Counted from the stretch's first letter, positions 33,555-43,048 are shown. The stretch is 64,000 nucleotides of DNA from Bradyrhizobium roseum (GCF_030413175.1 NZ_CP129212.1:434001-498000); one strand, 5' to 3'. Numbers and translations: made by a program. Notes: a model not told the origin generated them from the letters alone.

Positions 33555-34319
33555 ATGACCGCGCTTCTCGATGTCCGTGACGTCACGCTGCGCTACAAGA
33601 CGTCGAGCGCGGTGGTGACGGCGACCGAGCGGGTCAGCTTCACGGTCGACCGTTCCGATCGCTTCGTGCTGCTCGGCCCCTCCGGCTGCGGTAAGTCCAC
33701 GCTGCTGAAGGCGGTCGGCGGCTATATGAAGCCGAGCGAAGGCAAGATGCGGATCAGCGGCCGGGAGATATCCGAGCCCGGCGCCGACCGTATGATGATC
33801 TTCCAGGAGTTCGACCAGTTGCTGCCGTGGAAGACGGTGCTGGAAAACGTGATGTTTCCCCTGTTGATGACACGGAAGCTGCCACGCAAGGACGCGGAGA
33901 CGCGGGCGCGGGCCTATATCGAGAAGGTGAGCCTGACCCGCGTCGTCGACGCCTATCCGCACACGCTGTCCGGCGGCATGAAACAGCGCGTCGCCATCGC
34001 GCGCGGCATGGCGATGGAGCCGGATATCCTTTTGATGGACGAGCCGTTCGCCGCGCTGGACGCGCTGACGCGGCGGACCTGCCAGGACGAGCTGCTGCAG
34101 CTCTGGGCGGAAACCAAATTCACCGTCCTGTTCGTCACCCATTCGATCGCCGAAGCGATCAAGATCGGCAACCGCATCCTGCTGCTGTCGCCGCATCCCG
34201 GCCGGGTCAAGGCCGAGGTCGTCGATGTCGACAAGGTGTCCGGCGAAGACGGCAGCGCGGCGCGGCTGGAAAAGCAGATCCACGATCTGCTGTTCGCCGA
34301 CGCCGTCGCGGCACATTAG
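33555..34319 (+). CDS. ABC transporter ATP-binding protein, SsuB/TauB type
   Basis: A 254-residue ATPase powering the adjacent permease. Walker A GPSGCGKST, Q-loop FQEFDQLLPWKTV, signature LSGGMKQRVAIARG, Walker B ILLMDEPFAALD and H-loop THSIAEA are all present. The 'LLPWKTVLENV' form is typical of sulfonate/nitrate ATPases. The ATG at 33555 is five bases after the binding-protein stop; an upstream open frame from 33393 is a shadow of that gene. Confidence 0.93.
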   Translation: MTALLDVRDVTLRYKTSSAVVTATERVSFTVDRSDRFVLLGPSGCGKSTLLKAVGGYMKPSEGKMRISGREISEPGADRMMIFQEFDQLLPWKTVLENVMFPLLMTRKLPRKDAETRARAYIEKVSLTRVVDAYPHTLSGGMKQRVAIARGMAMEPDILLMDEPFAALDALTRRTCQDELLQLWAETKFTVLFVTHSIAEAIKIGNRILLLSPHPGRVKAEVVDVDKVSGEDGSAARLEKQIHDLLFADAVAAH

Positions 34320-34330
34320 GGGAGCGCACC

Positions 34331-35194
34331 ATGGGTGAAGCCAGAATCCTGTTGCGCGATGCCGCAGACCTCAACGCGACCGTGCCGGCCGAGGTCGAGC
34401 GCAAGCTCACCGTGCCCGAGTTGCTGTGGAATGACGGCTTCGTCCGGAAATCCGTGATCATCATTCTTCTCGCGGCGGCTTGGGAGATCTACGGTACCTT
34501 CCTCGACAACCCGCTGCTGTTTCCGACCTTTCACGACACCATCCTGACCATGTTCGACAAGGTGCGCGACGGCACCATTCCGTTGCGCGCCTGGGCGTCG
34601 CTGAAGGTGCTGTTCATGGGTTATGCCGCCGGCATCATCCTGGCGGCCATCTTCACCATTCTTGCCATCTCGACCCGGATCGGCACGGATTTTCTCGAAA
34701 CCATCACCGCGATGTTCAATCCGCTGCCGGCGATTGCGCTGTTGCCGCTGGCGCTGATCTGGTTCGGTCTCGGCAACGGCAGTCTGGTTTTCGTCCTGAT
34801 CCATTCGGTGTTGTGGCCGGTCGCGCTCAACACCCATTCCGGCTTCAAGAGCGTGTCCAACACGCTGCGCATGGTCGGCCGCAATTACGGACTGCGCGGC
34901 TTGCCCTATGTCGCGCGCATTCTCATTCCCGCTGCGTTCGGCTCGATCCTGACCGGCCTGAAGATCGGCTGGGCATTTGCCTGGCGCACGCTGATCGCCG
35001 CCGAGCTGGTATTCGGCGTGTCGTCGGGGCAGGGCGGCCTCGGCTGGTTCATCTTCGAGAACCGCAATTTGCTGGATATACCCGCGGTGTTTGCCGGCCT
35101 GTTGACGGTGATCGTGATCGGCTTGATTGTGGAGAACCTGATCTTCCGCACCATCGAGCGCAACACCGTCCAGAAATGGGGCACGCAATCATGA
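34331..35194 (+). CDS. ABC transporter permease, SsuC/TauC type
   Basis: A 287-residue inner-membrane permease with about six segments (IIILLAAAWEIYG, VLFMGYAAGIILAAIFTIL, LPAIALLPLALIWFG, VLIHSVLWPVALN, and two more near the C-terminus). The EAA loop lies around NTLRMVGRNYGLRGLPYVARILIPAAFGSILTGLKIGWAFAW. The start at 34331 follows GGGGAGCGCACC. The stop overlaps the dehydratase ATG as ATGA, so transport and catabolism are translationally linked. Confidence 0.92.
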   Translation: MGEARILLRDAADLNATVPAEVERKLTVPELLWNDGFVRKSVIIILLAAAWEIYGTFLDNPLLFPTFHDTILTMFDKVRDGTIPLRAWASLKVLFMGYAAGIILAAIFTILAISTRIGTDFLETITAMFNPLPAIALLPLALIWFGLGNGSLVFVLIHSVLWPVALNTHSGFKSVSNTLRMVGRNYGLRGLPYVARILIPAAFGSILTGLKIGWAFAWRTLIAAELVFGVSSGQGGLGWFIFENRNLLDIPAVFAGLLTVIVIGLIVENLIFRTIERNTVQKWGTQS

Positions 35195-36927
35195 GCAAGA
35201 ACAAGAACCCCGACGACCTCCGCAGCGCGCGCTGGTTCGCGCCGGACGATCTCCGCGCCTTCGGCCATCGCTCGCGCGCGATGCAGATGGGCTACGCGCC
35301 GGAAGAGTGGAAAGGCCGGCCGGTGATTGCGATCCTCAACACCTGGTCGGATGCGCAGCCCTGCCACATGCACTTCAAGAGCCGGGTCGACGACGTCAAG
35401 CGCGGCATCCTGATGGCGGGCGGGTTCCCGATGGAGCTGCCGGCGCTGTCGCTGTCGGAATCGTTCCTGAAGCCGACGACCATGCTCTACCGCAACATGC
35501 TGGCGATGGACGCGGAGGAATTGCTGCGCGGCCATCCGGTCGACGGCGTGGTGCTGATGGGCGGCTGCGACAAGACCACGCCGGGTCTGTTGCTGGGCGC
35601 CACCAGCATGAACCTGCCGACGATCTACCTGCCGGCCGGGCCGATGCTGCGCGGCAACTGGAAGGGCAAGACGCTGGGCTCGGGCTCGGACGCCTGGAAG
35701 TTCTGGGACGAGCGGCGCGCCGGAAAGATCTCCGACAAGGACTGGGTCGATGTCGAGGCCGGCATCGCCCGCAGCTATGGCACCTGCATGACCATGGGCA
35801 CGGCATCGACCATGACGGCGATTGCGGAATCGATCGGCATGACGCTGCCGGGCGCGTCCTCGATCCCCGCCGCCGACGCCGGCCACATCCGCATGGCGTC
35901 GGAATGTGGGCGGCGGATCGTCGAGATGGTGTGGGAGGATCTGACGCCGCAGAAGATCCAGACCCGCAAGGCGTTCGAGAACGCGATCACGGTCGCGATG
36001 GCGATGGGTTGCTCGACCAACGCGATCATCCATCTGATCGCGCAGGCCCGCCGCGCCGGGCAGGATATTGGGCTCGATGATTTCGAAATCGCCAGCCGCA
36101 AGGTCCCGGTCATCGCCAATGTGCGACCGAGCGGCGACAAATACCTGATGGAAGACTTCTTCTATGCCGGCGGCCTGCCGGGCCTGATGAGCCGCATCCG
36201 CGAGCATCTGCATCTCGACGTCATGACGGTGACGGGTGAGAGCCTCGGCGACAACATCGCGCGCGCCGAAGTCTACAATGACGACGTCATTCGCACGGTG
36301 AAAAATCCGATCTATGCCGAGGGCGCGCTCGCCGTGCTCAAGGGCAATCTGGCGCCCGACGGGTGCGTGATCAAGCCGAGCGCCTGCGAGCCGCGCTTCC
36401 TCAAGCACACCGGCCCGGCGCTGGTATTCGACGATTACCCGTCGATGAAGAAGGCGATCGACGATCCCGATCTCGATGTCACCGCCGATCACGTGCTGAT
36501 CCTGCGCAATGCCGGACCGCAGGGTGGGCCGGGCATGCCGGAATGGGGCATGCTGCCGATCCCCACCAAACTTGTGAAGCAGGGCGTGCGCGACATGGTG
36601 CGGCTGTCGGATGCGCGCATGAGCGGCACCAGCTATGGCGCCTGCATCCTGCACGTCTCGCCGGAGTCATACATCGGGGGGCCGCTGGCGCTGGTGAAAA
36701 ACGGCGACAAGATCACGCTCGATGTCGACGCCCGCACCATCAACCTCGATGTGCCGGAGGCCGAGCTCACAAAGCGCCGGGCTGCATGGAAGGCGCCCGA
36801 ACCGCGCTACGAACGCGGCTATGGCTGGATGTTCACCAAACACATCAAGCAGGCCAATGAAGGCTGCGATTTCGATTTTCTGGAGACCGGTTTTGGCAAG
36901 CCGGTCGACGAGCCGTCAATTTACTAG
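35191..36927 (+). CDS. IlvD/Edd-family (sugar acid) dehydratase
   Basis: A 578-residue dehydratase that uses an iron-sulfur cluster to remove water from a 2,3-dihydroxy acid. The cluster ligands are Cys in DAQPCHMH, GGCDKTTPG and YGTCMTMGTASTM. The rest (LPGASSIPAADA, GGPGMPEWGML, SDARMSGTSYGACILH) fits the family. The sequence is nearer to pentonate/aldonate dehydratases than to IlvD, since it has the MGWAPE-like MGYAPEEWKGRPVI start and the truncated end; that is a judgement by eye. Its ATG overlaps the permease stop by four bases. Substrate probably a sugar acid or related hydroxy acid imported by the transporter. Confidence 0.88.
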   Translation: MSKNKNPDDLRSARWFAPDDLRAFGHRSRAMQMGYAPEEWKGRPVIAILNTWSDAQPCHMHFKSRVDDVKRGILMAGGFPMELPALSLSESFLKPTTMLYRNMLAMDAEELLRGHPVDGVVLMGGCDKTTPGLLLGATSMNLPTIYLPAGPMLRGNWKGKTLGSGSDAWKFWDERRAGKISDKDWVDVEAGIARSYGTCMTMGTASTMTAIAESIGMTLPGASSIPAADAGHIRMASECGRRIVEMVWEDLTPQKIQTRKAFENAITVAMAMGCSTNAIIHLIAQARRAGQDIGLDDFEIASRKVPVIANVRPSGDKYLMEDFFYAGGLPGLMSRIREHLHLDVMTVTGESLGDNIARAEVYNDDVIRTVKNPIYAEGALAVLKGNLAPDGCVIKPSACEPRFLKHTGPALVFDDYPSMKKAIDDPDLDVTADHVLILRNAGPQGGPGMPEWGMLPIPTKLVKQGVRDMVRLSDARMSGTSYGACILHVSPESYIGGPLALVKNGDKITLDVDARTINLDVPEAELTKRRAAWKAPEPRYERGYGWMFTKHIKQANEGCDFDFLETGFGKPVDEPSIY

Positions 36928-36931
36928 CCGT

Positions 36932-36977
36932 TGTTCCGGGGCATCGCGAAGCGCCGAGTGGCGCGCCCCGGAATGAC
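36932..36977. repeat. short palindromic intergenic repeat
   Basis: GTTCCGGGGCATCGCGAAGCG and CGCGCCCCGGAATGAC form a short hairpin of the same family as 6481-6596. It lies inside the operon, between the dehydratase stop and the RraA-like start, and may lower expression of the last gene. Confidence 0.65.
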
Positions 36978-36992
36978 AAGAGAGAGTGTCCC

Positions 36993-37712
36993 ATGACCAA
37001 ACTGAGCGAAGCTACCCGCAACAAACTGAAATCCGTCTCCACCGCCACCGTCGCCACCGCGCTGTTCAAGCGCGGCTTTCGCATCCAGATGATCCAGAAT
37101 GTCCATCCGCTCGGGCTCAATCAGCCGGTGCTGGTCGGCGAAGCCTTCACGCTGCGGTACATGCCGGCGCGCGAGGATCTCAACACAATCGACGTGTTCC
37201 GTGATCGCAGTCACCCGCAGCGCAAGGCGATCGAGGATTGCCCGCCCGGCGCGGTGCTGGTCATGGACAGCCGCAAGGACGCGCGCGCCGCGTCCGCCGG
37301 CGCGATTCTGGTGACGCGGCTGATGCAGCGCGGCTGCGCCGGCGTGATCACCGACGGCGGTTTTCGCGATTCCGCGGAAATCGCGGCGCTCGGCTTTCCG
37401 GCCTATCACCACCGCCCGAGCGCGCCGACCAATTTGACGCTGCACCAGGCGATCGAGATCAACGTGCCGATCGGCTGCGGCGACGCCCCGGTGTTTCCCG
37501 GCGATGTCATCCTCGGCGACAGCGACGGCGTGATCGTGATCCCCGCGCATCTTGCCGATGAAATCGCCGATGAAGCGGTCGAGATGACCGCGTTCGAAGA
37601 TTTCGTCACCGAACAGGTCCGCGGCGGCCGTTCGATCCTCGGCCTCTACCCGGCAACCGACGAGCAGACGCCAAAGGAGTTTGCCGCCTGGCGCAAGGCC
37701 AACGGCAGGTGA
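36993..37712 (+). CDS. RraA-like protein, probable aldolase/decarboxylase
   Basis: A 239-residue member of the RraA / HMG-aldolase family, which includes pyruvate-forming aldolases and oxaloacetate decarboxylases as well as RNase E regulators. The Gly-rich site GCAGVITDGGFRDS has the conserved Arg and Asp that bind the acid and metal, and GDVILGDSDGVIVIP is the other family signature. In an operon with a sugar-acid dehydratase an aldolase that cleaves the 2-keto-3-deoxy product to pyruvate and an aldehyde is the more likely role; that is inference. GAGAGAG precedes the ATG. RNase E regulation is unlikely. Confidence 0.82.
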   Translation: MTKLSEATRNKLKSVSTATVATALFKRGFRIQMIQNVHPLGLNQPVLVGEAFTLRYMPAREDLNTIDVFRDRSHPQRKAIEDCPPGAVLVMDSRKDARAASAGAILVTRLMQRGCAGVITDGGFRDSAEIAALGFPAYHHRPSAPTNLTLHQAIEINVPIGCGDAPVFPGDVILGDSDGVIVIPAHLADEIADEAVEMTAFEDFVTEQVRGGRSILGLYPATDEQTPKEFAAWRKANGR

Positions 37713-37724
37713 TCTCTCGGCGCC

Positions 37725-40700
37725 TCACTCGGCCGGACTGCGCGCGATATTTGCTGCCGATGCCTCGCCATGCTGCGTCAGCGGCCGGTTGCCGGCCAAT
37801 GCGCGCAGCAGCACGTAGAACATCGGCGTGAAGAAGATGCCGAACGCCGTGACGCCGATCATGCCTGCAAACACCGCAACGCCCATGGCATGACGCATCT
37901 CGGAGCCGGCGCCGCTGGAGATCACCAGCGGCACCACGCCCATGACGAAGGCCAGCGACGTCATCAGGATCGGCCGCAGCCGCAAGCGGCTCGCCTCGAT
38001 CGCGGCCTGCACCGGCGTGCGTCCGGCGAATTCCAGCTCGCGCGCAAACTCCACGATCAGGATGGCATTCTTGGCCGACAGCCCCACCAGAACGATCAAT
38101 CCGATCTGGGTGAACACGTTGTTGTCGCCCTTGGTCAGCCAGACGCCGAGCATCGCCGCCAGCAATCCCATCGGCACGATCATGATGATCGACAGCGGCA
38201 GCGTCAGGCTCTCATATTGCGCGGCGAGCACCAGGAATACCAGCAGCAGCGCCACCGGAAACACCACCAGCGACGAATTGCCGGCAATGATTTCCTGATA
38301 CGTCAGGTCGGTCCATTCGAACGCGATGCCCTTCGGAAAGGTCTCTGCCGCGATCTTCTCGACCACCGCCTGGGCCTGCCCGGTCGAATAGCCGGGCGCC
38401 GCACCGCCATTGAGATCGGCGGTGAGAAAGCCGTTGTAGCGCATGGCGCGCTCCGGCCCGGCACTTTCCTTGATCTTCAGAAGTGCCGACAGCGGCACCA
38501 TCTCGCCGGTGTCGGAGCGCACCTTCAACAGCCCGACGTCGTCGGCACGGGCACGGAATTTCGCGTCCGCCTGTACCCGCACCGAAAAGGTGCGGCCGAA
38601 CTTGTTGAAGTCGTTGACGTAGAGCGAGCCGAGATAGATCTGCATGGTGTCGAACACGCTGGTCACGGGAACGCTGAGCTGCCGCGCCCGGGTGCGGTCG
38701 ATATCGGCATAAAGCTGCGGCACGTTGACCTGAAAGCTGGAGAACAGCCCGGCCAGCTGTGGCGCGGCGCTGGCCTTGGCGATGAAGGCCTTGGTGGCGT
38801 CGTTGAGCGCTTCATAGCCAAGCCCGGCGCGATCCTCGATCTGCAGCTTGAAGCCGCCGATGGTGCCGAGCCCCGCCACCGGCGGCGGTGGGAACATGGC
38901 AATGAAGGCTTCCTGGATCGCGGAAAACTTGCCGTTCAGCTGAAGCGCGATCGCGCCCGCGCTGAGATTGGCCGCCTTGCGCTCCTCGAAAGGTTTTAAC
39001 GTGACGAACACGATCCCCGAATTCGAACTGTTGGTGAAACCGTTGATCGACAGGCCGGGAAACGCCACGGCACTTTCGACGCCCGGCAGCTTCAAGGCGA
39101 TATCGCCCATGCGGCGGATCACCTCCTCGGTGCGGTCGAGCGTCGCCCCGTCCGGCAGTTGCGCGAAGCCGACCAGATATTGCTTGTCCTGGCCGGGGAC
39201 GAAGCCACCGGGCACTGCCTTGAACAGCCCAAACGTGACGCCGATCAGCGCGACATAGCCGACCATCACGATAGCCCGGCGCGAGATCACCCGTTTGACA
39301 CCGTGGCCGTAGGCTTCGGAGCTGCGGTGAAAGAAGCGGTTGAAACGCTGGAAGAACCAGCCGAGCACGCGATCCATGCCGCGGGTCAGCGCGTCCTTGG
39401 GTGCGTCGTGGGATTTCAGCAGCACGGCCGCCAGCGCCGGGGACAGCGTCAGCGAGTTGAACGCGGAAATCACCGTCGAGATCGCCACCGTCAGCGCGAA
39501 CTGCTTGTAGAACTGGCCGGTCAATCCGGTAATGAACGCCAGCGGCACGAACACCGCGATCAGCACCAGCGCGATCGCGATGATCGGGCCGGTGACTTCC
39601 TGCATCGCCTGATAGGCGGCCTCCTTTGGCGTCAGCCCCTGCTCGATGTTGCGCTCGACGTTCTCGACCACGACGATGGCGTCATCGACGACGATGCCGA
39701 TCGCCAGTACCAGCCCGAACAGGGTCAGCGCGTTGATCGAGAAGCCGAACACATGCATGACGGCAAAGGTGCCGATGATGGAAACCGGCACCGCGATCAG
39801 CGGGATGATCGAGGCCCGCCAGGTCTGCAGAAACAGGATGACCACCAGCACGACCAGCGCCACGGCTTCCAGCAGCGTGTGCACCACCGCCTCGATCGAG
39901 GCGCGAACGAATTGCGTGGGGTCATAGACGATGCTGTAATCCATGCCGTCGGGCATGTTCGACTTCAGCTCGGCCATCAGCTTGCGGACGGAGTCGGAAA
40001 TCTTGATCGCATTGGAGCCCGGCGACTGGAAGATCGGCACCGCGACCGCTGATTTGTTGTCGAGAAGCGAGCGCAGCGAATAGTCCGCGGCGCCGAGCTC
40101 GATCCGGGCGATGTCGCGCAGGCGTGTGACCTCGCCATTGGCGCCGGTCTTGACGATGATTTCGCCGAATTCCTGCTCGGTCTGCAGCCGCCCCTGGGCG
40201 TTGATGGAGAGCTGCAAATCGAGCCCGGCCTCGCTGGGCGACGCCCCGACGACGCCTGCCGCCGCCTGGACGTTCTGGGCCCGGATCTCGCGCACCACGT
40301 CGGAGGCCGACAGCCCGCGCTCGGCAACCTTCTGCGGATCGAGCCACACCCGCATCGAATAGTCGCCGGAGCCGAACAGCTGCACCTGGCCGACGCCTTC
40401 GATGCGCGCCAACCGATCCTTGACGTTGAGCACGGCGTAGTTGCGCAGATAGGTCATGTCGTAACGGCCGTTCGGCGACAGCAGATGTACCACCATGGTG
40501 AGGTCGGGCGCGCTCTTGATCGTGGTGATGCCGAGGGTGCGGACCTCGCTGGGCAGGCGCGGCTCGGCCTGCGCCACCCGGTTTTGCACCAGTTGCTGGG
40601 CCTTGTCCGGATCGGTGCCGAGCCGGAACGTCACGTTGAGCGTCATCAATCCATCGGTGGTGGCCTGGCTGCTCATATAGAGCATGCCTTCAACCCCGTT

Positions 40701-40913
40701 GATCTGCTCCTCGATCGGCGTCGATACCGTCTCGGCGATTACCTTGGGGTTGGCGCCCGGGTATTGCGCGCGCACCACCACCGTCGGCGGCGCCACTTCC
40801 GGATATTCCGAGATCGGCAGCGCCGGCAGCGACAGCAGTCCCGCCACGAAGATCAAGGTCGACAGCACGCCCGCGAAGATCGGCCGATCGATGAAAAATC
40901 TGGAAAAATTCAT
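37725..40913 (-). CDS. RND efflux pump, AcrB/MexB (HAE1) type
   Basis: A 1062-residue inner-membrane proton-driven exporter. FFIDRPIFAGVLS opens the first membrane helix. Two sets of six helices surround two large periplasmic loops. The proton-relay pair DD is in IGIVVDDAIVVVENVERN (TM4), and the TM10 region has LVGLSAKNAILIVEFA. HAE1 pumps expel hydrophobic drugs, dyes and detergents through a TolC-like channel. It is the second gene after the adaptor (136-base gap with a hairpin at 41016-41039). No outer-membrane channel is encoded here. Confidence 0.94.
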   Translation of the reverse strand: MNFSRFFIDRPIFAGVLSTLIFVAGLLSLPALPISEYPEVAPPTVVVRAQYPGANPKVIAETVSTPIEEQINGVEGMLYMSSQATTDGLMTLNVTFRLGTDPDKAQQLVQNRVAQAEPRLPSEVRTLGITTIKSAPDLTMVVHLLSPNGRYDMTYLRNYAVLNVKDRLARIEGVGQVQLFGSGDYSMRVWLDPQKVAERGLSASDVVREIRAQNVQAAAGVVGASPSEAGLDLQLSINAQGRLQTEQEFGEIIVKTGANGEVTRLRDIARIELGAADYSLRSLLDNKSAVAVPIFQSPGSNAIKISDSVRKLMAELKSNMPDGMDYSIVYDPTQFVRASIEAVVHTLLEAVALVVLVVILFLQTWRASIIPLIAVPVSIIGTFAVMHVFGFSINALTLFGLVLAIGIVVDDAIVVVENVERNIEQGLTPKEAAYQAMQEVTGPIIAIALVLIAVFVPLAFITGLTGQFYKQFALTVAISTVISAFNSLTLSPALAAVLLKSHDAPKDALTRGMDRVLGWFFQRFNRFFHRSSEAYGHGVKRVISRRAIVMVGYVALIGVTFGLFKAVPGGFVPGQDKQYLVGFAQLPDGATLDRTEEVIRRMGDIALKLPGVESAVAFPGLSINGFTNSSNSGIVFVTLKPFEERKAANLSAGAIALQLNGKFSAIQEAFIAMFPPPPVAGLGTIGGFKLQIEDRAGLGYEALNDATKAFIAKASAAPQLAGLFSSFQVNVPQLYADIDRTRARQLSVPVTSVFDTMQIYLGSLYVNDFNKFGRTFSVRVQADAKFRARADDVGLLKVRSDTGEMVPLSALLKIKESAGPERAMRYNGFLTADLNGGAAPGYSTGQAQAVVEKIAAETFPKGIAFEWTDLTYQEIIAGNSSLVVFPVALLLVFLVLAAQYESLTLPLSIIMIVPMGLLAAMLGVWLTKGDNNVFTQIGLIVLVGLSAKNAILIVEFARELEFAGRTPVQAAIEASRLRLRPILMTSLAFVMGVVPLVISSGAGSEMRHAMGVAVFAGMIGVTAFGIFFTPMFYVLLRALAGNRPLTQHGEASAANIARSPAE

Positions 40914-41015
40914 GACACTGTCTCGCTGATGTCAGGACTGCAAAGCGCAAGGGTCCCGGCGCGGCCGACCATGATCGACCGCACTGATTCACTGTTGTTG
41001 TTTTTTGATAGTTGT

Positions 41016-41039
41016 CCGGTGCTCTCGTAAGAGTACCGG
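41016..41039. repeat. hairpin between adaptor and RND pump genes
   Basis: CCGGTGCTCTCGTAAGAGTACCGG folds as a 9-base stem with one mismatch and a small loop. It lies between the adaptor stop (41050) and the pump start (40913) in the transcribed direction. It may attenuate pump expression or shape the 3' end of the adaptor mRNA. Confidence 0.55.
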
Positions 41040-41049
41040 GATCAGACGG

Positions 41050-42252
41050 CTAGCGTTGCGCTACTTCGGAAGAAGCAAAACCCATCGCCACCACTTCGGG
41101 CGCGACCAGCGCGCCGGGGCGCACCCGCTGCAGTCCCTTGACCACGATGCGTTCGCCGGCATGTAGCCCGCCGGTCACCACGCGCATGCCCTCGATCGAT
41201 ACGCCGAGCGCGACCTCGCGATATTCCGCCTTGCTGTCCTTGTCGACGACCATCACGAATTTCTTGTTCTGGTCGGTACCGACGGCGCGCTCGCTGATCA
41301 GCAACACCGGCTCGGCTTTGGGCTGTCCCATCAGCAGCCGCGCGAACTGGCCCGGCATCAGCCGGCCATCGGCGTTGTCGAACACGGCACGCACCCGCAC
41401 GGTGCCGCTGCGCGCATCGACCTGGTTGTCGATCAGCTGCATCTTCCCCTTGTAGGGTGTGCCGTCGGTGGCGCCGGTCCCCATCTGCACCGGGATGCGT
41501 CCGATCTCGGACGGCGCCGATTCATCCGCCAGCGTCCGCAGCGCCCGCGTCACCACCTGCTCGTCGGCGTTGAAGCTGGCATACATCGGATTGACGGAAA
41601 CCAGCGTGGTCAGAACCGGCGTGCCGGGTCCGGCGGCGATCAGATTGCCGACCGTGATCTCGAGCTTGCCGACCCGCCCGGAGACCGGCGCCCGTATCTC
41701 GGTATAGCCGAGATTGAGTTTTGCGGTTTGCAGCGTCGCTTCGGCCGCCTGCAGATTGGCTTCGGCCTCGCGGTAGGCGTTGACCCGACCGTCAAAATCA
41801 CGTTGCGAGATCGTGCGCGAATCCGTCAATTGCTGGCCGCGGTCGAAATCGCTCTTGGTGAGAATCAGGCGCGCTTTGGCCGCAGCCACCTGGCCTTCGG
41901 CGCGCGCCACATCCGCCGCATACAGCGAAGGATCGATCAGGATCAACAGGTCCCCCTGTTTGACCAGCGCCCCTTCCGTAAAGTGGATTTCCTGAATCGC
42001 GCCGGCGACCCGGGAGCGGATTTCGACGCGTTCGACGGCCTCGAGCCGGCCGGAAAACTCGTCCCACGGCACGGTCTGCCGGGGTGCGACGACGGAGACC
42101 GAAACCGGCAGGGCCGCGGGTGCTGCGGCGGCCGTTTCGGCCTGCGCGCTACCGCCGCGACCGCTCAGAAAAGTCGTGCCTGCGGCGATGGCCAAGGCGG
42201 CCAGCACCAGCCCTGTCCCGACGAAGCGTTTGTTTTTGATCATATTTTTCAT
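41050..42252 (-). CDS. RND efflux periplasmic adaptor (AcrA/MexA-type)
   Basis: A 400-residue adaptor of AcrB-type pumps. An N-terminal membrane anchor or signal (GLVLAALAIAAGTTFL), lipoyl-like motif (IEIRSRVAGAIQEIHFTEG), coiled-coil hairpin (about 100-170), APVSGRVGKLEITVGNL and a beta-barrel follow, then VVKGLQRVRPG near the end. No lipobox Cys, so it is anchored by the helix. It is the first gene of the pump operon and divergent from the TetR gene. Confidence 0.92.
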   Translation of the reverse strand: MKNMIKNKRFVGTGLVLAALAIAAGTTFLSGRGGSAQAETAAAAPAALPVSVSVVAPRQTVPWDEFSGRLEAVERVEIRSRVAGAIQEIHFTEGALVKQGDLLILIDPSLYAADVARAEGQVAAAKARLILTKSDFDRGQQLTDSRTISQRDFDGRVNAYREAEANLQAAEATLQTAKLNLGYTEIRAPVSGRVGKLEITVGNLIAAGPGTPVLTTLVSVNPMYASFNADEQVVTRALRTLADESAPSEIGRIPVQMGTGATDGTPYKGKMQLIDNQVDARSGTVRVRAVFDNADGRLMPGQFARLLMGQPKAEPVLLISERAVGTDQNKKFVMVVDKDSKAEYREVALGVSIEGMRVVTGGLHAGERIVVKGLQRVRPGALVAPEVVAMGFASSEVAQR

Positions 42253-42351
42253 GGAGGTCCCATTTCGGCAGACATTCGGCGCTGCAATTCCGGTTTGAAC
42301 AGATCGGACCGGCTAAGACACCCGATTGCCGTCTACGGTGCAGCGCACACA

Positions 42352-42371
42352 TTTATAACGTCCGGTATAAA
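42352..42371. promoter_or_regulatory. probable TetR operator
   Basis: TTTATAACG, two bases and CGGTATAAA form a 9+9 inverted repeat with one mismatch. It lies 100 bases before the adaptor ATG and 69 before the TetR ATG, in the shared promoter region. TetR-type regulators of RND pumps normally bind such a site to repress both genes. Confidence 0.65.
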
Positions 42372-42439
42372 TGGCCCATCGACATGTCCTGTCAAGTCAC
42401 TTATCTAACGATTGGTAGGAAACTGAAGGAAGAGCCATC

Positions 42440-43045
42440 ATGGCCATGGGACGCCCCCGCGAATTTGACGTCGACAAGGCGCTCGACCTGGCGCTGCAGG
42501 TATTCTGGCGTAAAGGCTATGAAGGCGCATCGATGGCCGACCTCACGGAAACCATGGGGATCACCAAGCCCAGCCTTTATTCCGCGTTCGGCAACAAGGA
42601 AGAACTGTTTCGCAAGGCGCTGGATCGTTATGTCGACGGCCCCGGCGGCTACTTTCAGGTCGCGCTGGCCAAGCCGACCGCGCGCGCCGTGGTCGAACAC
42701 TTGCTGTTTGAAAGCGCCGCTGCCGTCACCGATCCGAACCATCCGCCGGGATGTCTCGCGGTCCAGGGCGCGCTGAGCTGCGGCGACGCCGCCGAATCCA
42801 TCAAGCAGGAATTGATGGCGCGACGCGCCAAGGGCGAACAGGATTTGCGCCAGCGCTTCGAACGGGCGATCGCCGAAGGCGACCTGCCTGAGGGATCCGA
42901 TGCCGCCGACTTGGCGGCCTACCTCTCTGCGATCCTGCAGGGCATGGCGGTGCAGGCGGCCGGCGGCACGACGCGCGCGCAATTGCGCAAGATCGCCGAG
43001 ATGGCGCTGCGCACGTGGCCGCCGCCGAGCCTGGCGTCGGTCTGA
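42440..43045 (+). CDS. TetR-family transcriptional regulator of efflux pump
   Basis: A 201-residue regulator. The helix-turn-helix spans about 10-55 (RPREFDVDKALDLALQVFWRKGYEGASMADLTETMGI), with recognition helix KPSLYSAFGNKEELF. The C-terminal all-helical ligand domain carries CLAVQGALSCGDAAESI, seen in the AcrR/TetR_C branch. It most likely represses itself and the adjacent pump until a pump substrate binds. AGGAAGAGCC precedes the ATG. Its stop is three bases from the stop of the convergent peptidase. Confidence 0.9.
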   Translation: MAMGRPREFDVDKALDLALQVFWRKGYEGASMADLTETMGITKPSLYSAFGNKEELFRKALDRYVDGPGGYFQVALAKPTARAVVEHLLFESAAAVTDPNHPPGCLAVQGALSCGDAAESIKQELMARRAKGEQDLRQRFERAIAEGDLPEGSDAADLAAYLSAILQGMAVQAAGGTTRAQLRKIAEMALRTWPPPSLASV

Positions 43046-43048
43046 CGT

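Noticed and set aside
34906..36654. 582-residue minus-strand open frame
   Set aside because: Antisense shadow of the IlvD/Edd dehydratase and permease genes; Arg/His-rich composition without motifs.
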